From an uncultured SAR116 cluster alpha proteobacterium (GTDB lineage Bacteria > Pseudomonadota > Alphaproteobacteria > Puniceispirillales > Marisalimonadaceae), in contig CACNWE010000006.1 of the NCBI GenBank assembly GCA_902623995.1, positions 47,501 to 111,500 on the forward strand: DNA of 64,000 bases, in the 5' to 3' direction. Below, in pieces: positions 10,904 to 21,298 of this stretch (position 1 is the stretch's first letter; every line of letters begins with the position of its first letter). Both the position numbers and the translations under genes were made by a program. The notes below the pieces were generated by a model. It worked only from the letters and a program-made list of their open reading frames with translations. It was not told the origin of the DNA and searched no databases.

Positions 10904-11380
10904 CTAATGATCGTCAGATATCCAAGGAATATTAACCACGTCAATTCCTTCATCTCTTAATTCCTGTATTTCTTTATTTGTTCCTTGGCCATGTATTGGC
11001 TTTTCTTTTATTTTCCCTTCTTTCATAGAACGCACTTGAGAGACAAATTCATTACCAACATAAGTAGAGTTTTTTTGAATTTCTTTTTTAAGCGTTCTTA
11101 AGAGAGTTGATATATTTTCTGAAGTTTCATTAGCTAAAACTTTACTTTTATTTTTAGGATTTTTATGCTTTTTATCTATATCAACTGAAATTTTATTTTT
11201 ATTAATTTTAAGATTTGGTGTAGTTAATGATTTCACAACTTCGTCGCTACCACAAATTGGACAATTAATTAATTTTTGGAGTTTTTGGTTTTCATAAGCT
11301 TCTATACTTTGAAACCAGCCATCAAACTCTTTTTCATTGGAACAAAAACTAGATTTGCACTTTAATTCATATTTAATCAT
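10904..11380 (-). CDS. DUF1178 family protein (putative zinc-ribbon regulator)
   Basis: Conserved proteobacterial family of unknown function. It begins MIKYELKCKSSFCSNEKEFDGWFQS and carries two cysteine pairs: C8 with C13, and CPICGSDEV around residue 40, suggesting zinc binding. The C-terminus HGQGTNKEIQELRDEGIDVVNIPW is the family hallmark. The start at 11380 lies 5 nt after the secA stop codon; the longer frame overlaps secA and is rejected. Length 158 aa. Elsewhere the family often accompanies grxC and amidase genes, here a few kb away. Confidence 0.85.
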   Translation of the reverse strand: MIKYELKCKSSFCSNEKEFDGWFQSIEAYENQKLQKLINCPICGSDEVVKSLTTPNLKINKNKISVDIDKKHKNPKNKSKVLANETSENISTLLRTLKKEIQKNSTYVGNEFVSQVRSMKEGKIKEKPIHGQGTNKEIQELRDEGIDVVNIPWISDDH

Positions 11381-11385
11381 TAAAC

Positions 11386-13980
11386 TTAATATTTTCCACA
11401 ACAATATTTGTATTTTTTTCCAGAATTGCATAGAGGACATATTGCATTTCTTGGAATTTTCTTAATTGGAACCTTTATTGGATCCCTAAAATCTTCATTT
11501 TCTGTAGTTTCTTCCTGTTTTATTTCTATATATGACAATACTGATGTAATTGTTTTTCTTAATTTATCAAGCATCTCTTCAAATAATTCAAAAGATTCTC
11601 TTTTATATTCGTTTAATGGATCTTTTTGTGCATAAGCTCTCAAGCCTATTGACTGTCTCATTTGATCTAACATAAGTAAATGATCTTTCCACCCTTGATC
11701 TAATACTTGCAGTAAAAGAGTTTTTTCCGCCTCTCTGAAAACTTCAACGCCAAAATTTACAGCTCTTTCTGCCATATATTTGTCAGACACATCCTTAAGT
11801 CGGTTGATAAATTCTTTTTCAATTATTCCATCTTCTTTAACCCACTGATTAATTGGGACTGTAAGACCTAAATAATTTTTCACATCTGCAGACAAACTTT
11901 CTACGTCCCATTCATCATAGTAGCTTTGATCTGGTATAGATTGATATACAATTGTTTCAACCACTTCATGACGCATGTCGGTTATCATTGTACTTATATT
12001 GTCTGATCTCATAATATCTTTTCTCTGATCAAAAATTACTTTTCTTTGATCATTCATAACATCATCAAATTTTAACAATTGTTTTCTTATCTCAAAATTA
12101 TGTGCCTCAACTTTAGCTTGTGCTTTTTCTACTGCTTTATTAATCCAAGGATGGACAATGGCTTCACCTTTTTCCAGTCCTAGTTTACCTAACATTGTTT
12201 CAAGTCTCTCTGATCCAAATATTCTCATCAAATCATCTTGAAGTGATAATAAAAACTTAGATTTTCCTGGGTCACCTTGTCTTCCAGTTCTTCCTCTTAG
12301 TTGGTTGTCAATCCTTCGACTTTCGTGACGTTCAGTTCCTATTACATAAAGACCTCCTGCAGCAAGTGCTCTTTTTTTCTTTTCTTCAATATCAATTTTT
12401 AAATTATTAACTTCCTTGCTTGAATCTGAAAATGTTTTAATTTCTTTGGCTTGTCTAATTTCTAAATTTCCGCCTAATTGAATATCAGTTCCTCTACCTG
12501 CCATATTAGTAGCTATAGTTACAGCGCCTGGCATACCTGCATAGCCAATTATTTGAGCCTCTTGCTCATGAAATTTTGCATTCAGAACTTCATGTTTAAT
12601 ATTTTTAGCGGTTAACAATTTTGATAGTATTTCTGACTTTTCAATTGACACTGTTCCGACTAAAACAGGCTGATTATTTTTTTGACATTGCTCGATTAGT
12701 TTAATTACAGCTTCATCTCTTTCTTCATTAGTTTTATAAATTTCATCATTTTTGTCTTCTCTAGCTATTTTCAAATTAGTTGGCACCTCTATAACATGAA
12801 GATTGTATATTTCAGAAAATTCTCCTTCTTCAGTTAGAGCCGTGCCTGTCATTCCTGCTAATTTAGGATACATTCTGAAATAATTTTGAAAAGTTACGCT
12901 AGCTAATGTTTGATTTTCTGGCTGTATAGATACATTTTCTTTAGCCTCAATGGCCTGATGTTGTCCTTCTCCAAAACGTCTGCCCTCCATTGCACGTCCT
13001 GTGAATTCATCAATGATAATAACATTATCGTTTTTAACCATATAATGAGTATTTTTTTTGAATAATTTATGAGCTCTCAATGCTTGATTAATATGGTGTA
13101 ATAAGGAAATATTTTTAACATCAAATAGGTTTCCTTCTTTTATAATGTTATCTGCCTTTAATGCTTTTTCTATATTTTCAATACCAGTATCAGTTAGATT
13201 ACACGTTCTTTGCTTCTCATCTAATTCATAATCATTTTCGTTTAATGATGGGATGAATTTATCAATTGAATTATACAAAATTGAAGAGTCTTCTGATTGT
13301 CCAGAAATAACAAGTGGGGTTCTAGCTTCATCAATTAATATAGAATCAACTTCATCTACAATAGCAAAATTAAATGGCCGCTGAACCATGCCAACTAGAT
13401 CATATTTCATATTATCACGAAGATAATCAAATCCAAATTCATTATTAGTTCCATAAGTAATATCGGCATTATAGGCAATTCTTCTTTGTTCATCATCCAT
13501 TTCTGAGATAATACAACCAACAGTCATTCCTAAAAAGTTGTATATTTGACCCATCCATTCTGAATCTCTTCTAGCTAAATAGTCATTTACAGTAACTACA
13601 TGAACACCTTTACCTTCTAGAGCATTCAAATAACATGCTAATGTGGCAACTAAGGTTTTACCTTCACCAGTTTTCATTTCAGCTATTTTGCCTTCATGAA
13701 GGACGATTCCACCAGTCAATTGAACATCAAAGTGTCTTTGTTTCAATGTTCTTTTCGAAGCCTCTCGAACAGTTGCAAATGCTTCTGGCAAAATATCATT
13801 TAAATTTTCATTTTTTGATAATCTATCTTTAAAGATTTTTGTCTTTAACTTTAATTGTTCATCCGACAAATTAGAAAACTCGTTTTCTAAGTTGTTAATT
13901 TGATCTATTATAGGTTTAAATTTCTTAATCTGTCTCTCATTAGAAGAACCAAAAAGTCTAGACGTAAGTTTACTTAACAT
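11386..13980 (-). CDS. secA: Preprotein translocase ATPase SecA
   Basis: Motor ATPase that drives preproteins through SecYEG at the inner membrane. Visible are Walker [10 protein letters not shown], the [15 protein letters not shown] helicase motif, the [13 protein letters not shown] motif and a C-terminal zinc finger [15 protein letters not shown] that recruits SecB. ATG at 13980 ([12 protein letters not shown]) has GGAG 9 nt upstream; a TTG five codons earlier overlaps that site and is less likely. Length 864 aa is normal. Confidence 0.97.
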   Translation of the reverse strand: MLSKLTSRLFGSSNERQIKKFKPIIDQINNLENEFSNLSDEQLKLKTKIFKDRLSKNENLNDILPEAFATVREASKRTLKQRHFDVQLTGGIVLHEGKIAEMKTGEGKTLVATLACYLNALEGKGVHVVTVNDYLARRDSEWMGQIYNFLGMTVGCIISEMDDEQRRIAYNADITYGTNNEFGFDYLRDNMKYDLVGMVQRPFNFAIVDEVDSILIDEARTPLVISGQSEDSSILYNSIDKFIPSLNENDYELDEKQRTCNLTDTGIENIEKALKADNIIKEGNLFDVKNISLLHHINQALRAHKLFKKNTHYMVKNDNVIIIDEFTGRAMEGRRFGEGQHQAIEAKENVSIQPENQTLASVTFQNYFRMYPKLAGMTGTALTEEGEFSEIYNLHVIEVPTNLKIAREDKNDEIYKTNEERDEAVIKLIEQCQKNNQPVLVGTVSIEKSEILSKLLTAKNIKHEVLNAKFHEQEAQIIGYAGMPGAVTIATNMAGRGTDIQLGGNLEIRQAKEIKTFSDSSKEVNNLKIDIEEKKKRALAAGGLYVIGTERHESRRIDNQLRGRTGRQGDPGKSKFLLSLQDDLMRIFGSERLETMLGKLGLEKGEAIVHPWINKAVEKAQAKVEAHNFEIRKQLLKFDDVMNDQRKVIFDQRKDIMRSDNISTMITDMRHEVVETIVYQSIPDQSYYDEWDVESLSADVKNYLGLTVPINQWVKEDGIIEKEFINRLKDVSDKYMAERAVNFGVEVFREAEKTLLLQVLDQGWKDHLLMLDQMRQSIGLRAYAQKDPLNEYKRESFELFEEMLDKLRKTITSVLSYIEIKQEETTENEDFRDPIKVPIKKIPRNAICPLCNSGKKYKYCCGKY

Positions 13981-14109
13981 GTAAAATTGCTCCAATTATT
14001 CACAGAAATCATCTATAAAATCTTAAATAATAATAAATATTAAACATCATTTCTTGTGTTGACTAAAAAAAACCTTTAAAAAATAACCTTATAATTGGAT
14101 TATACTAAA

Positions 14110-14949
14110 ATGTCTTGCTTAAAAATCATTTTTATTATTACAAATTTTTTTTTAGTTATTACTATACCTATTGCAAATGCTAAAGAACCTGGACAAGTCA
14201 CTGTAGCAACAGTGGATAATCATACTATTACAGCACAGGATGTGCTTGATGCAACTAATAGATTACCAAAAAAAATTAAAGAAAAACCTCTTTCTGAAAT
14301 ATACCCAAACATCGTAAATGAACTAATTAATCAACACTTAATCACTAAACAAGCTTACAAAGATAAATTAGATGATAAAAAAGAGATTATTGAAATATTA
14401 AGGAAAAATAAAGATCAAATAATGGCGAAATACTGGCTTAATAATTTTCTTGCAAACAACACATCTGAAGAAAAAATTCAGGATTTCTACACAAAATACC
14501 TCGAGAACTTTAAAACTTTTCAAGAATATAATGCCAGCCATATCTTAGTAAAAGAAGAATATGAAGCATTGCAGATAATAGAAAAACTCAAAATTAAATC
14601 AGAATTTTCAAAACTAGCAAAATCTTATTCTATCGGACCCTCAAAAAAAAATGGGGGTAATTTGGGTTGGTTTAGATCTAGTCAAATGGTAAAAGAGTTT
14701 GAAGAAGCCTTGTTAAAATTAAAAAAAGGAAATATAACAAAAAAACCAATTAAGACTAAATTTGGTTATCATATAATAATGTTGAATGATATTAGAGTTT
14801 CTCAACCAAAAAAAATTAATGATATTAAGCAACAAATTGTGAATAGAATAAAACAAAATTCTCTTTTAAACCTTGAAAAACAACTAAGAAAAAATAAAAG
14901 TATAAAAATTTTAGATTTTAAAAAAGTTGTTCAAGAAATAAATAATTAA
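14110..14949 (+). CDS. Periplasmic peptidyl-prolyl isomerase, parvulin type
   Basis: SurA/PpiC-like foldase. A signal peptide covers residues 1-24 (hydrophobic stretch ending IANA), followed by a SurA-N-like helical region (TAQDVLDATNRLPKK) and one parvulin domain at about 130-230 (ASHILVKEEYEA, YSIGPSKKNGGNLGWF, TKFGYHIIML). The ATG at 14110 is chosen over a TTG at 14095 because it starts directly before the signal peptide; the ribosome site is weak. Divergent from secA. It probably helps fold outer-membrane proteins. The single parvulin domain separates it from two-domain SurA. Confidence 0.88.
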   Translation: MSCLKIIFIITNFFLVITIPIANAKEPGQVTVATVDNHTITAQDVLDATNRLPKKIKEKPLSEIYPNIVNELINQHLITKQAYKDKLDDKKEIIEILRKNKDQIMAKYWLNNFLANNTSEEKIQDFYTKYLENFKTFQEYNASHILVKEEYEALQIIEKLKIKSEFSKLAKSYSIGPSKKNGGNLGWFRSSQMVKEFEEALLKLKKGNITKKPIKTKFGYHIIMLNDIRVSQPKKINDIKQQIVNRIKQNSLLNLEKQLRKNKSIKILDFKKVVQEINN

Positions 14950-14960
14950 TATCAATTAAA

Positions 14961-16187
14961 ATGCACCATGAAAAAAAAAGTATAAGGAATCATCTGTTGA
15001 AAGACATAAAAGTTTCAACCATATACTCTGGTATTAAAAAGACACAAAATAATGAAGACGATCTTCTTCTAATAGAACTTAAAAATAAATCAGCTATTGC
15101 TGGAGTTTTTACACAATCCTTAACCTCAAGTGCTTCTGTAAATCAATGTAAAAAAAATCTCACCAAATACAAAGAACCTCTAGTAAGAGCAATTTTAGTA
15201 AATTCAGGAAACGCAAATGCATTTACAGGGAAAATAGGTGAAGAAACAGTTTTAAAAATTTCAAAATATCTTTCGAAAAAGTTAAATTGTAGTATTAATC
15301 AAATATATACAGCCTCTACTGGTGTCATTGGAGAACAATTAGATCCTGAAATTGTAATAAAAAGCATAAAGTCAATGTCTCCACTCAAAAGCCCAGATTG
15401 GATAAAAGCTGCTACTGCTATCAAAACCACTGATACATTTACAAAGGTAAGCAAGAGAGTTTGTAAAATCGATAATGCTGAAATTGATATTATAGGAATA
15501 GCCAAAGGATCGGGTATGATCGCACCAAATATGTCAACAATGTTAGGTTTTGTATTTACTAATGCTAACATATCATCGGATACTCTTCAAAAATTAATTG
15601 TGTCCAGTAATGAGTTGAGTTTTAATTCTATTACTGTAGATAGCGACACATCAACAAGTGACACTGTTTTATTGGCATCCACTAAAACAGCAAATCACAA
15701 ACTGATTAATAATTTTAACGACAACCGCTTAGTTGAATTTAAAGAAAATTTATTTAGCTTGATGTTAGAGCTTGCTAAATTAATTATTAAGGATGGAGAA
15801 GGTGCATCAAAATTCATAACTATTAAAGTTACAGGCGCTAAGTCAAAAAAATCAGCAAAAAAAATAGCGTTTTCTATAGCAAATTCACCTTTGGTTAAAA
15901 CTGCAATTGCTGGAGAGGACGCAAATTGGGGTAGAATTATTATGGCTGTTGGAAAATCAGGTCAACCAGCAAATAGAGATAAAATCAAAATTTATATTGG
16001 AGATGAACAAGTAACACAAAATGGAATGGTTTATGAAAACTATTCGGAATTACGCGCAACAGAACATTTAAAAAAAGATAATATTTTTCTTGAGATTGAT
16101 GTTGGAGTAGGCAAGTCAAGTTCTACTGTATATACCTGTGACCTAACCCATAAATACATAGATATAAATGCTGATTACAGGTCATAA
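14961..16187 (+). CDS. argJ: Bifunctional glutamate N-acetyltransferase / N-acetylglutamate synthase
   Basis: Transfers acetyl from N-acetylornithine to glutamate in arginine synthesis; the precursor self-cleaves before a threonine. The cleavage motif is in [14 protein letters not shown], with the nucleophile at about Thr193 (serine replaces the usual alanine before it). The C-terminal EDANWGRI segment is typical. Length 408 aa. It follows the parvulin gene by 11 nt; its last 20 nt overlap mutT. argH lies about 30 kb away. Confidence 0.94.
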   Translation: MHHEKKSIRNHLLKDIKVSTIYSGIKKTQNNEDDLLLIELKNKSAIAGVFTQSLTSSASVNQCKKNLTKYKEPLVRAILVNSGNANAFTGKIGEETVLKISKYLSKKLNCSINQIYTASTGVIGEQLDPEIVIKSIKSMSPLKSPDWIKAATAIKTTDTFTKVSKRVCKIDNAEIDIIGIAKGSGMIAPNMSTMLGFVFTNANISSDTLQKLIVSSNELSFNSITVDSDTSTSDTVLLASTKTANHKLINNFNDNRLVEFKENLFSLMLELAKLIIKDGEGASKFITIKVTGAKSKKSAKKIAFSIANSPLVKTAIAGEDANWGRIIMAVGKSGQPANRDKIKIYIGDEQVTQNGMVYENYSELRATEHLKKDNIFLEIDVGVGKSSSTVYTCDLTHKYIDINADYRS

Positions 16188-16587
16188 AAATATTAAAATT
16201 GTAGTTTCATTAGCATTAATTAATAATGCTGATGAAATTTTACTATCAAAAAGACCTAAAAATAAACATTTAGCTGGTTTTTGGGAATTTCCAGGTGGTA
16301 AAGTTGAAACTGGTGAGGTGCCCGTAATTGCACTAATAAGAGAAATTAAAGAAGAACTTGACATTAGTATAAACAACAAATGTATTGCGCCTTTGTCTTT
16401 TAGTGAATTTAGCTATAAACAATTCCAGTTGCTTTTGCTCTTATATGTATGCAGAAGATGGGAGGGAGAACCAAAATCTATGGAGAATAATGAAATTATG
16501 TGGGTTAAACCAAATATGCTCAGAAAATATAAAATGCCTCCAGCTGATGATGCTCTAATTTTTTGCATACAAGACTTATTTTCATAA
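16168..16587 (+). CDS. mutT: 8-oxo-dGTP pyrophosphohydrolase MutT (Nudix)
   Basis: Nudix hydrolase that clears oxidised guanine nucleotides. The complete Nudix box is present (GGKVETGE, then RE and KEELDI) at about residues 38-60, together with SKRPKNKHLAGFWEFP just before it, typical of MutT. Length 139 aa. Its start overlaps argJ by 20 nt, implying translational coupling. Confidence 0.9.
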   Translation: MLITGHKNIKIVVSLALINNADEILLSKRPKNKHLAGFWEFPGGKVETGEVPVIALIREIKEELDISINNKCIAPLSFSEFSYKQFQLLLLLYVCRRWEGEPKSMENNEIMWVKPNMLRKYKMPPADDALIFCIQDLFS

Positions 16588-16603
16588 ATTTTTGAGGATT
16601 ATA

Positions 16604-16873
16604 ATGAGTAAAAATATAATAATTTATACTAGTTCACTATGTGGGTTTTGTTATCGTGCTAAATCTCTTTTAAAAAAGAAAAATATTCCTTTTGAAGAAA
16701 TAGATATTGATTTAGATTGTTCCAAAAGAAATGAAATGATAAAAAAATCCGGTGGCAGAACTTCTGTGCCACAAATATTTTTCAAAGATCTTCATATAGG
16801 TGGATGTGATGATTTATATAAGTTTGAAGAAGATAATGGTCTAGAAAATTTTGTTAAACAATATGAACCGTAA
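16604..16873 (+). CDS. grxC: Glutaredoxin 3 (dithiol)
   Basis: Glutathione-dependent disulfide reductase. The active site CGFC (usually CPYC) lies near residue 13, the TSVPQIF cis-Pro loop and GGCDDLY follow as in GrxC. Start at ATG 16604 after a GAGG site; an upstream TTG is rejected. Length 89 aa. The next gene begins 11 nt before this stop, as in the conserved grxC-amidase pair of Alphaproteobacteria. Pro replaced by Gly within the CxxC loop may shift redox potential. Confidence 0.9.
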   Translation: MSKNIIIYTSSLCGFCYRAKSLLKKKNIPFEEIDIDLDCSKRNEMIKKSGGRTSVPQIFFKDLHIGGCDDLYKFEEDNGLENFVKQYEP

Positions 16874-17693
16874 ATTGTCAATTGCCTGTCTACAATACTC
16901 ATCTACTGAGAATGAAAAGTATACATTAAAAATAATAAAAGACTTAATTAATAAAGCCCTTGATGTTGAAGCAGAATTGATCACTTTACCTGAATGTGCT
17001 ACATCACTTCAAAAAAATTCTATTATTACAAAAGAATTAGCTAAGACTGAAGATGAAAACTTCAGCCTACAAACTTTAAAAGAAATAACTAAGCTTAATT
17101 CAGTCTTCATTTTAATTGGTTCTTTACCCATAAAAGTAGATGATAAATTAGTAAATAGATCTTATTTGGTTGGACCTAAAGGGGATGTTTTATATAAATA
17201 TGATAAAATTCACTTGTATGACGTAAATCTACCTAATGGTGATGTTTATAGAGAATCTGATACTTATAAAAGTGGAAATAAAGCAATCATTGCTGAAATT
17301 AAAAAAAATAAAATAAAAATTGGTTTGACAATTTGTTACGATTTGCGCTTTCCGCATCTATATCAAGATTTAGCAGTAAATGGCGCTGAAATAATTGTTG
17401 TCCCATCTGCCTTTTCAAATTTAACTGGACCCGTTCATTGGCATACTTTGCTTAAGGCAAGAGCAATAGAAACTGGTGCATTCATTATTGCACCTGCTCA
17501 AACTGGTTGTCATGAATGTGGAAGAATTAGTTATGGGCATTCTTTAATTGTATCACCATGGGGAGAGATAATAAGGGATGCCAAAGAGGAGATAGGGATA
17601 ATTCATTCTAATATTGATCTTAATGAAGTTGTTAAAGCAAGAAAAGCTATACCCTCATTAAATTCAAAAAAAAATTATTTAACCAATTTCTAA
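16863..17693 (+). CDS. Carbon-nitrogen hydrolase, Nit2-like amidase
   Basis: Nitrilase-superfamily amidase. The catalytic triad is visible: Glu44 (LPECAT), Lys in YDKIHLYD, and Cys in GLTICYDLRFP. The family resemblance (KIHLYDVNLPNG, HWHTLLKARAIE) is to Nit1/Nit2 omega-amidases that repair deaminated glutathione or 2-oxoglutaramate. ATG 16863 is preferred to a TTG 12 nt upstream. Its start lies in the end of grxC, a pairing consistent with glutathione metabolism. The last 15 nt overlap the convergent accA. Confidence 0.88.
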   Translation: MNRKLSIACLQYSSTENEKYTLKIIKDLINKALDVEAELITLPECATSLQKNSIITKELAKTEDENFSLQTLKEITKLNSVFILIGSLPIKVDDKLVNRSYLVGPKGDVLYKYDKIHLYDVNLPNGDVYRESDTYKSGNKAIIAEIKKNKIKIGLTICYDLRFPHLYQDLAVNGAEIIVVPSAFSNLTGPVHWHTLLKARAIETGAFIIAPAQTGCHECGRISYGHSLIVSPWGEIIRDAKEEIGIIHSNIDLNEVVKARKAIPSLNSKKNYLTNF

Positions 17694-18623
17694 ATATTTT
17701 TTTTCTTTCAATTTAAATAATTCTTCTTTACTCAAAATTGAGAGACCTTTGAGTCTTCTTTCAATAACATTACCAATACTTTTTATAGCTGTTATTGGAT
17801 CTCTATGTGCACCTCCAACAGGTTCTGAAATTATCTCATCTATAATTTTAAATTTTTCCATATCTTGTGCAGTCAATTTTAAAGCTTCAGCTGCCTGGTC
17901 TGCATAATCAGAACTTCTCCATAAAATTGAAGAACATCCTTCTGGAGAAATTACAGAGTAAATTGCGTGTTCTAACATAATTATATTATTTGCTACCGCC
18001 AAAGCAACAGCGCCGCCTGAGCCACCCTCACCTGTAATTACTGAAATAGAGGGAACCGTTATTTCCAAGCTCTTTTGCAGACATTTCGCAATAGCTTCCG
18101 CCTGACCTCTTTGTTCTGCACCTTTCCCTGGATAAGCCCCAGCTGTGTCAACAAACATTAAGATCGGAATTGAAAAGTCATTAGCTAATTGCATTAATCT
18201 TTCTGCTTTTCTATAGCCCTCGGGTCTAGCCATACCAAAATTTTTGTTAATTCTATCTTGAGTATTTTTACCTTTATCTATACCGATTGCTACAATACTA
18301 TTACCTCTAAAAAAAGCTAAACCACCTGTCAGAGCATTGTCGTCAGAGAAATTTCTGTCACCTGCTAATGGAACATAATCTTCAAATAGATTTTCAACAA
18401 TATCTTGAAAATGAGGTCTTTCCGGGTGTCTGGATACCAAAACTTTTTGCCAAGGACTTAATTGTGAGTAGGTGGATTTTAACTTCTCTGATACGGTTAC
18501 TTGTAATTTACCAATTTCCTCTGCAATATTTATATCGCTACTTGAAGATAAATGGCGTAACTCTTCTATCTTTCCTTCAAGATCCGCAATTTGTTTTTCA
18601 AATGCTAAAAAATGCTTAATCAT
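17679..18623 (-). CDS. accA: Acetyl-CoA carboxylase carboxyltransferase subunit alpha
   Basis: With AccD it transfers carboxyl from biotin to acetyl-CoA, starting fatty-acid synthesis. Typical segments are the N-terminal LAFEKQIADLEGKIEELR, GRPEGYRKA-like RPEGYRKAERLMQLA, GAYPGKGAEQRGQAEAIA and GEGGSGGALA-like GEGGSGGAVALAVA. Length 314 aa. It follows xerD by 17 nt on the minus strand and overlaps the amidase gene tail to tail. Confidence 0.96.
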   Translation of the reverse strand: MIKHFLAFEKQIADLEGKIEELRHLSSSSDINIAEEIGKLQVTVSEKLKSTYSQLSPWQKVLVSRHPERPHFQDIVENLFEDYVPLAGDRNFSDDNALTGGLAFFRGNSIVAIGIDKGKNTQDRINKNFGMARPEGYRKAERLMQLANDFSIPILMFVDTAGAYPGKGAEQRGQAEAIAKCLQKSLEITVPSISVITGEGGSGGAVALAVANNIIMLEHAIYSVISPEGCSSILWRSSDYADQAAEALKLTAQDMEKFKIIDEIISEPVGGAHRDPITAIKSIGNVIERRLKGLSILSKEELFKLKEKKYLEIG

Positions 18624-18640
18624 GTGTTAATACTTTCTTT

Positions 18641-19597
18641 TTACTTTAAATTTATTTTATTTAATGGATGAATATCATTTAACAGACCTGCCAATCTTTT
18701 AGATTGGACTTTTGTATAAATCTCTGTAGTACTTATATCAGCATGACCAAGAAGTTTTTGCAAAGACCTTAAATCAGCACCACGATTTAACATGTGTGTT
18801 GCAAAGCTGTGCCTGATTTTATGCGGAGAAACGTCTGTGCTAACCATATTTGAGCTTTTTGATAATTCTGATAAATCTCTGTATACAGATTGTCTAGTAA
18901 TGTGTCCGATACCATTATTACTTGGAAAAATATACTTATTATTTATAAATTTTTCTACGGAAGATCTGTATAACAACCACATATTTATCATTTTTTTTGA
19001 TTCTTTATTAAATGCAACGTGCCTATAAACACCGCCCTTACCCTTAATCTGTAAAAAATCATTTATTGTAATAAAATCTGATAAAGGCAGGGATATTAGT
19101 TCAGAAACTCTCATGCCAGTAGAGTATAGAATTTCTAAAATAGTTGAGATACGTAAAAATTTTAATTTTTTTACAGAATTATCTTGCTCAATATTCTTTA
19201 GATTATTTTTGGAGTTTTTCAGTAGTAAAATTAAATGCTCTTCTGATAATGATTTTGGCAAATTTTTAATTTTTTTAAAACTATCTAAGTTGTTAAGTGG
19301 ATTAATTTTAATGTACCCTTCTGCTTTTAAAACATTGTAAAATTGCTTTAGTGAGGATAACTTTCTGCTTAACGAACTAGGTTTATAATTTTTGCTTTGC
19401 AAAAAAGAAAATAATTCACGAAAATTTAATTCGTTTGCACTACAAAAACTTATATTTTTATTTTCAAACCATTCAAAAACCAAACTTATATCTTTTGAGT
19501 AAGCTATTTTTGTATTTTTAGATAAACCTTTTTCTAAACAAATAATTTCTAGGATACTATCTATAAATTCTGGTAATGATTGATTTACATTTTTCAT
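18641..19597 (-). CDS. xerD: Site-specific tyrosine recombinase XerD
   Basis: Resolves chromosome dimers at dif with XerC. The N-terminal SAM-like domain starts FIDSILEIICLEKGLSKNT, typical of XerD. The catalytic residues are visible: Arg in STGMRVSEL, HKIRHSFATHML, the LGHADISTTEIY histidine and the nucleophilic Tyr in TEIYTKV. Length 318 aa. It lies between accA and the unknown 563-aa gene, its usual alphaproteobacterial context, so it is a chromosomal Xer and not a phage integrase. XerC cannot be strictly excluded. Confidence 0.9.
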   Translation of the reverse strand: MKNVNQSLPEFIDSILEIICLEKGLSKNTKIAYSKDISLVFEWFENKNISFCSANELNFRELFSFLQSKNYKPSSLSRKLSSLKQFYNVLKAEGYIKINPLNNLDSFKKIKNLPKSLSEEHLILLLKNSKNNLKNIEQDNSVKKLKFLRISTILEILYSTGMRVSELISLPLSDFITINDFLQIKGKGGVYRHVAFNKESKKMINMWLLYRSSVEKFINNKYIFPSNNGIGHITRQSVYRDLSELSKSSNMVSTDVSPHKIRHSFATHMLNRGADLRSLQKLLGHADISTTEIYTKVQSKRLAGLLNDIHPLNKINLK

Positions 19598-19606
19598 AAT
19601 TAAACT

Positions 19607-21298
19607 TCAAAGATTTACAATTTTGGATGTCATTACTTCTTGTGTAATCATTTTAGATAAATTTTCCAAACCAATTGATTTTAGAGAATTTCTTATTATA
19701 ATTAAACTATCCAAATCAAAATCAATCAAAGGATTATCCCCTACTAATCTTGCAATCAATAAAACTGTTAGAGTTTTATTATTATTTTTTGCAGCTTGAT
19801 TTATTGATTTAGTTAAAAGAAATCTTTTTAAGTTGTAATTACTTTCCCATTTCAGATATATATCTTCTTTTAAATCAATTTCTTTGATATCTTTCAAATA
19901 ATCCATCCAATTTATTGAATCAGGTTCTATCATGCCAGCTTTTTCAATAATTGGTATTAATGGCCAAGCTTTTTCTTTTGAAATTAAATTAAAGTCCCAT
20001 TTTTTCCCTTCAACTAATGATATTATATTTGCAAAATTATTATTAGGATACAGATCAGGATTAGAACAAATTTTAAGCCTTTCTATTGATTGATTAAGCT
20101 CTTGGGGTAAAGAAGAATTGTCAATCTCATTTAAAAGATTTAAATATAAGCCTATAACATCATTGAATCTTCCATTATTTGTTTCTGACTTAATTATTTT
20201 TAGGATTGAATTAACTTTTTTTATATCATCTTTAATTTTAATTATGCTTAGCCAAACATTAGCTCTATTGTAACCATTTGGTTCTTTTAAAAAATTAGAA
20301 AAAGATTTATCAAAGTCAATATTTCCATTTGCGACTGATTTATAATTTTCAATTATTTGATCAACTGAAACAAAGTTATAATTTAGTTGCTTGTCTAATA
20401 AAAAAGCTCTAGCTTTTGATGTTAAATAATTAAGCGACAATAAAGAGTCTGTATATTCAATTCCAAGATGTGCAATATAATTTGTTTTTATTGGTAACTT
20501 CAAGGTGTCCATCATTACAATGTGTAATGGTTGTATATTATTTTTTTTATTTTCAATGTTTAGGACGTTAACTTCATTGTAGATTGATTGAAACAAATCT
20601 TCAAAAATTTCATCATTAAAACCTCTTGATTTTATTAAATCAAGAATAAACTCTGATTGATCCCTCTTTCCCTCAATAGATAAACAAAAAATTCGAGCCA
20701 TTTGCCAAAAATTTTTAAAATTAGATTTTGATTTTATCTTAATAAATTCACAAGCTTTTTTATCTTTTCTATTAATCAACTCATATTCTATTTGCCACTT
20801 TTTCCATATGTCCCATCGATTACCATTAGGTAATTGTAAAACTATTTTATATAAATTTTTACTCTGACCACTATTTTTAATTTTAAATAATCTTGTTTCT
20901 AAAAATTTCAAAATTTGACCTGATTCACCTTCTGGTGGAACAGATGCACTGATATAAAGTTCATTTAAAAATATTTGTAAATGTTTGCTAGCTAAATTAT
21001 CTGGAATATAATTTAAATGCTCAATAATTTCTTCTACTTTCAAATTTTGCCATATATTTAAGCCCATTAAATTATTAACTTCAGTTTTTACTCCAAGAGA
21101 TCCTAAAGACGGCTTCGCTAGTTGACTTACTTTAATTCCAGAATTAACGTTATTTGAGTAAACTTCTTTATTGACATCATTAATCTGGGAAAAGGAAGAT
21201 TTTAGTTGAAGACAAAAAAACATAATGCAGTAACTTAAAAAGACTACAAACTTCATATTTAATAAATTATAATTATTTAATTTTTTCATCATTAACAT
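19607..21298 (-). CDS. Exported protein of unknown function, between xerD and aroK
   Basis: I cannot assign a function. The N-terminus holds a hydrophobic stretch near residues 16-32 (FVVFLSYCIMFFCLQL) consistent with a signal peptide. The rest looks helical and repeat-like, with Trp-containing segments (NRWDIWKKWQIEYELINR; ANVWLSIIKIK). Residues near 75-120 (LMGLNIWQNLKVEEI, ASVPPEGESG) resemble a conserved block I recall in hypothetical proteins at this position in Rhodospirillales. The ATG at 21298 overlaps the small upstream gene by 26 nt; an ATG at 21256 is an alternative that removes the overlap. Lys/Asn/Ile-rich codon use matches its neighbours. Confidence 0.75.
   Translation of the reverse strand: MLMMKKLNNYNLLNMKFVVFLSYCIMFFCLQLKSSFSQINDVNKEVYSNNVNSGIKVSQLAKPSLGSLGVKTEVNNLMGLNIWQNLKVEEIIEHLNYIPDNLASKHLQIFLNELYISASVPPEGESGQILKFLETRLFKIKNSGQSKNLYKIVLQLPNGNRWDIWKKWQIEYELINRKDKKACEFIKIKSKSNFKNFWQMARIFCLSIEGKRDQSEFILDLIKSRGFNDEIFEDLFQSIYNEVNVLNIENKKNNIQPLHIVMMDTLKLPIKTNYIAHLGIEYTDSLLSLNYLTSKARAFLLDKQLNYNFVSVDQIIENYKSVANGNIDFDKSFSNFLKEPNGYNRANVWLSIIKIKDDIKKVNSILKIIKSETNNGRFNDVIGLYLNLLNEIDNSSLPQELNQSIERLKICSNPDLYPNNNFANIISLVEGKKWDFNLISKEKAWPLIPIIEKAGMIEPDSINWMDYLKDIKEIDLKEDIYLKWESNYNLKRFLLTKSINQAAKNNNKTLTVLLIARLVGDNPLIDFDLDSLIIIRNSLKSIGLENLSKMITQEVMTSKIVNL

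Noticed and set aside
14059..14095. TTGACT and TATAAT as a promoter for the parvulin gene
   Set aside because: The two boxes are 25 nt apart, too far for a sigma-70 promoter; no alternative box pairs well.
18641..19597. Phage or island integrase
   Set aside because: Sequence and conserved context beside accA fit chromosomal XerD; no mobile genes or attachment repeats nearby.
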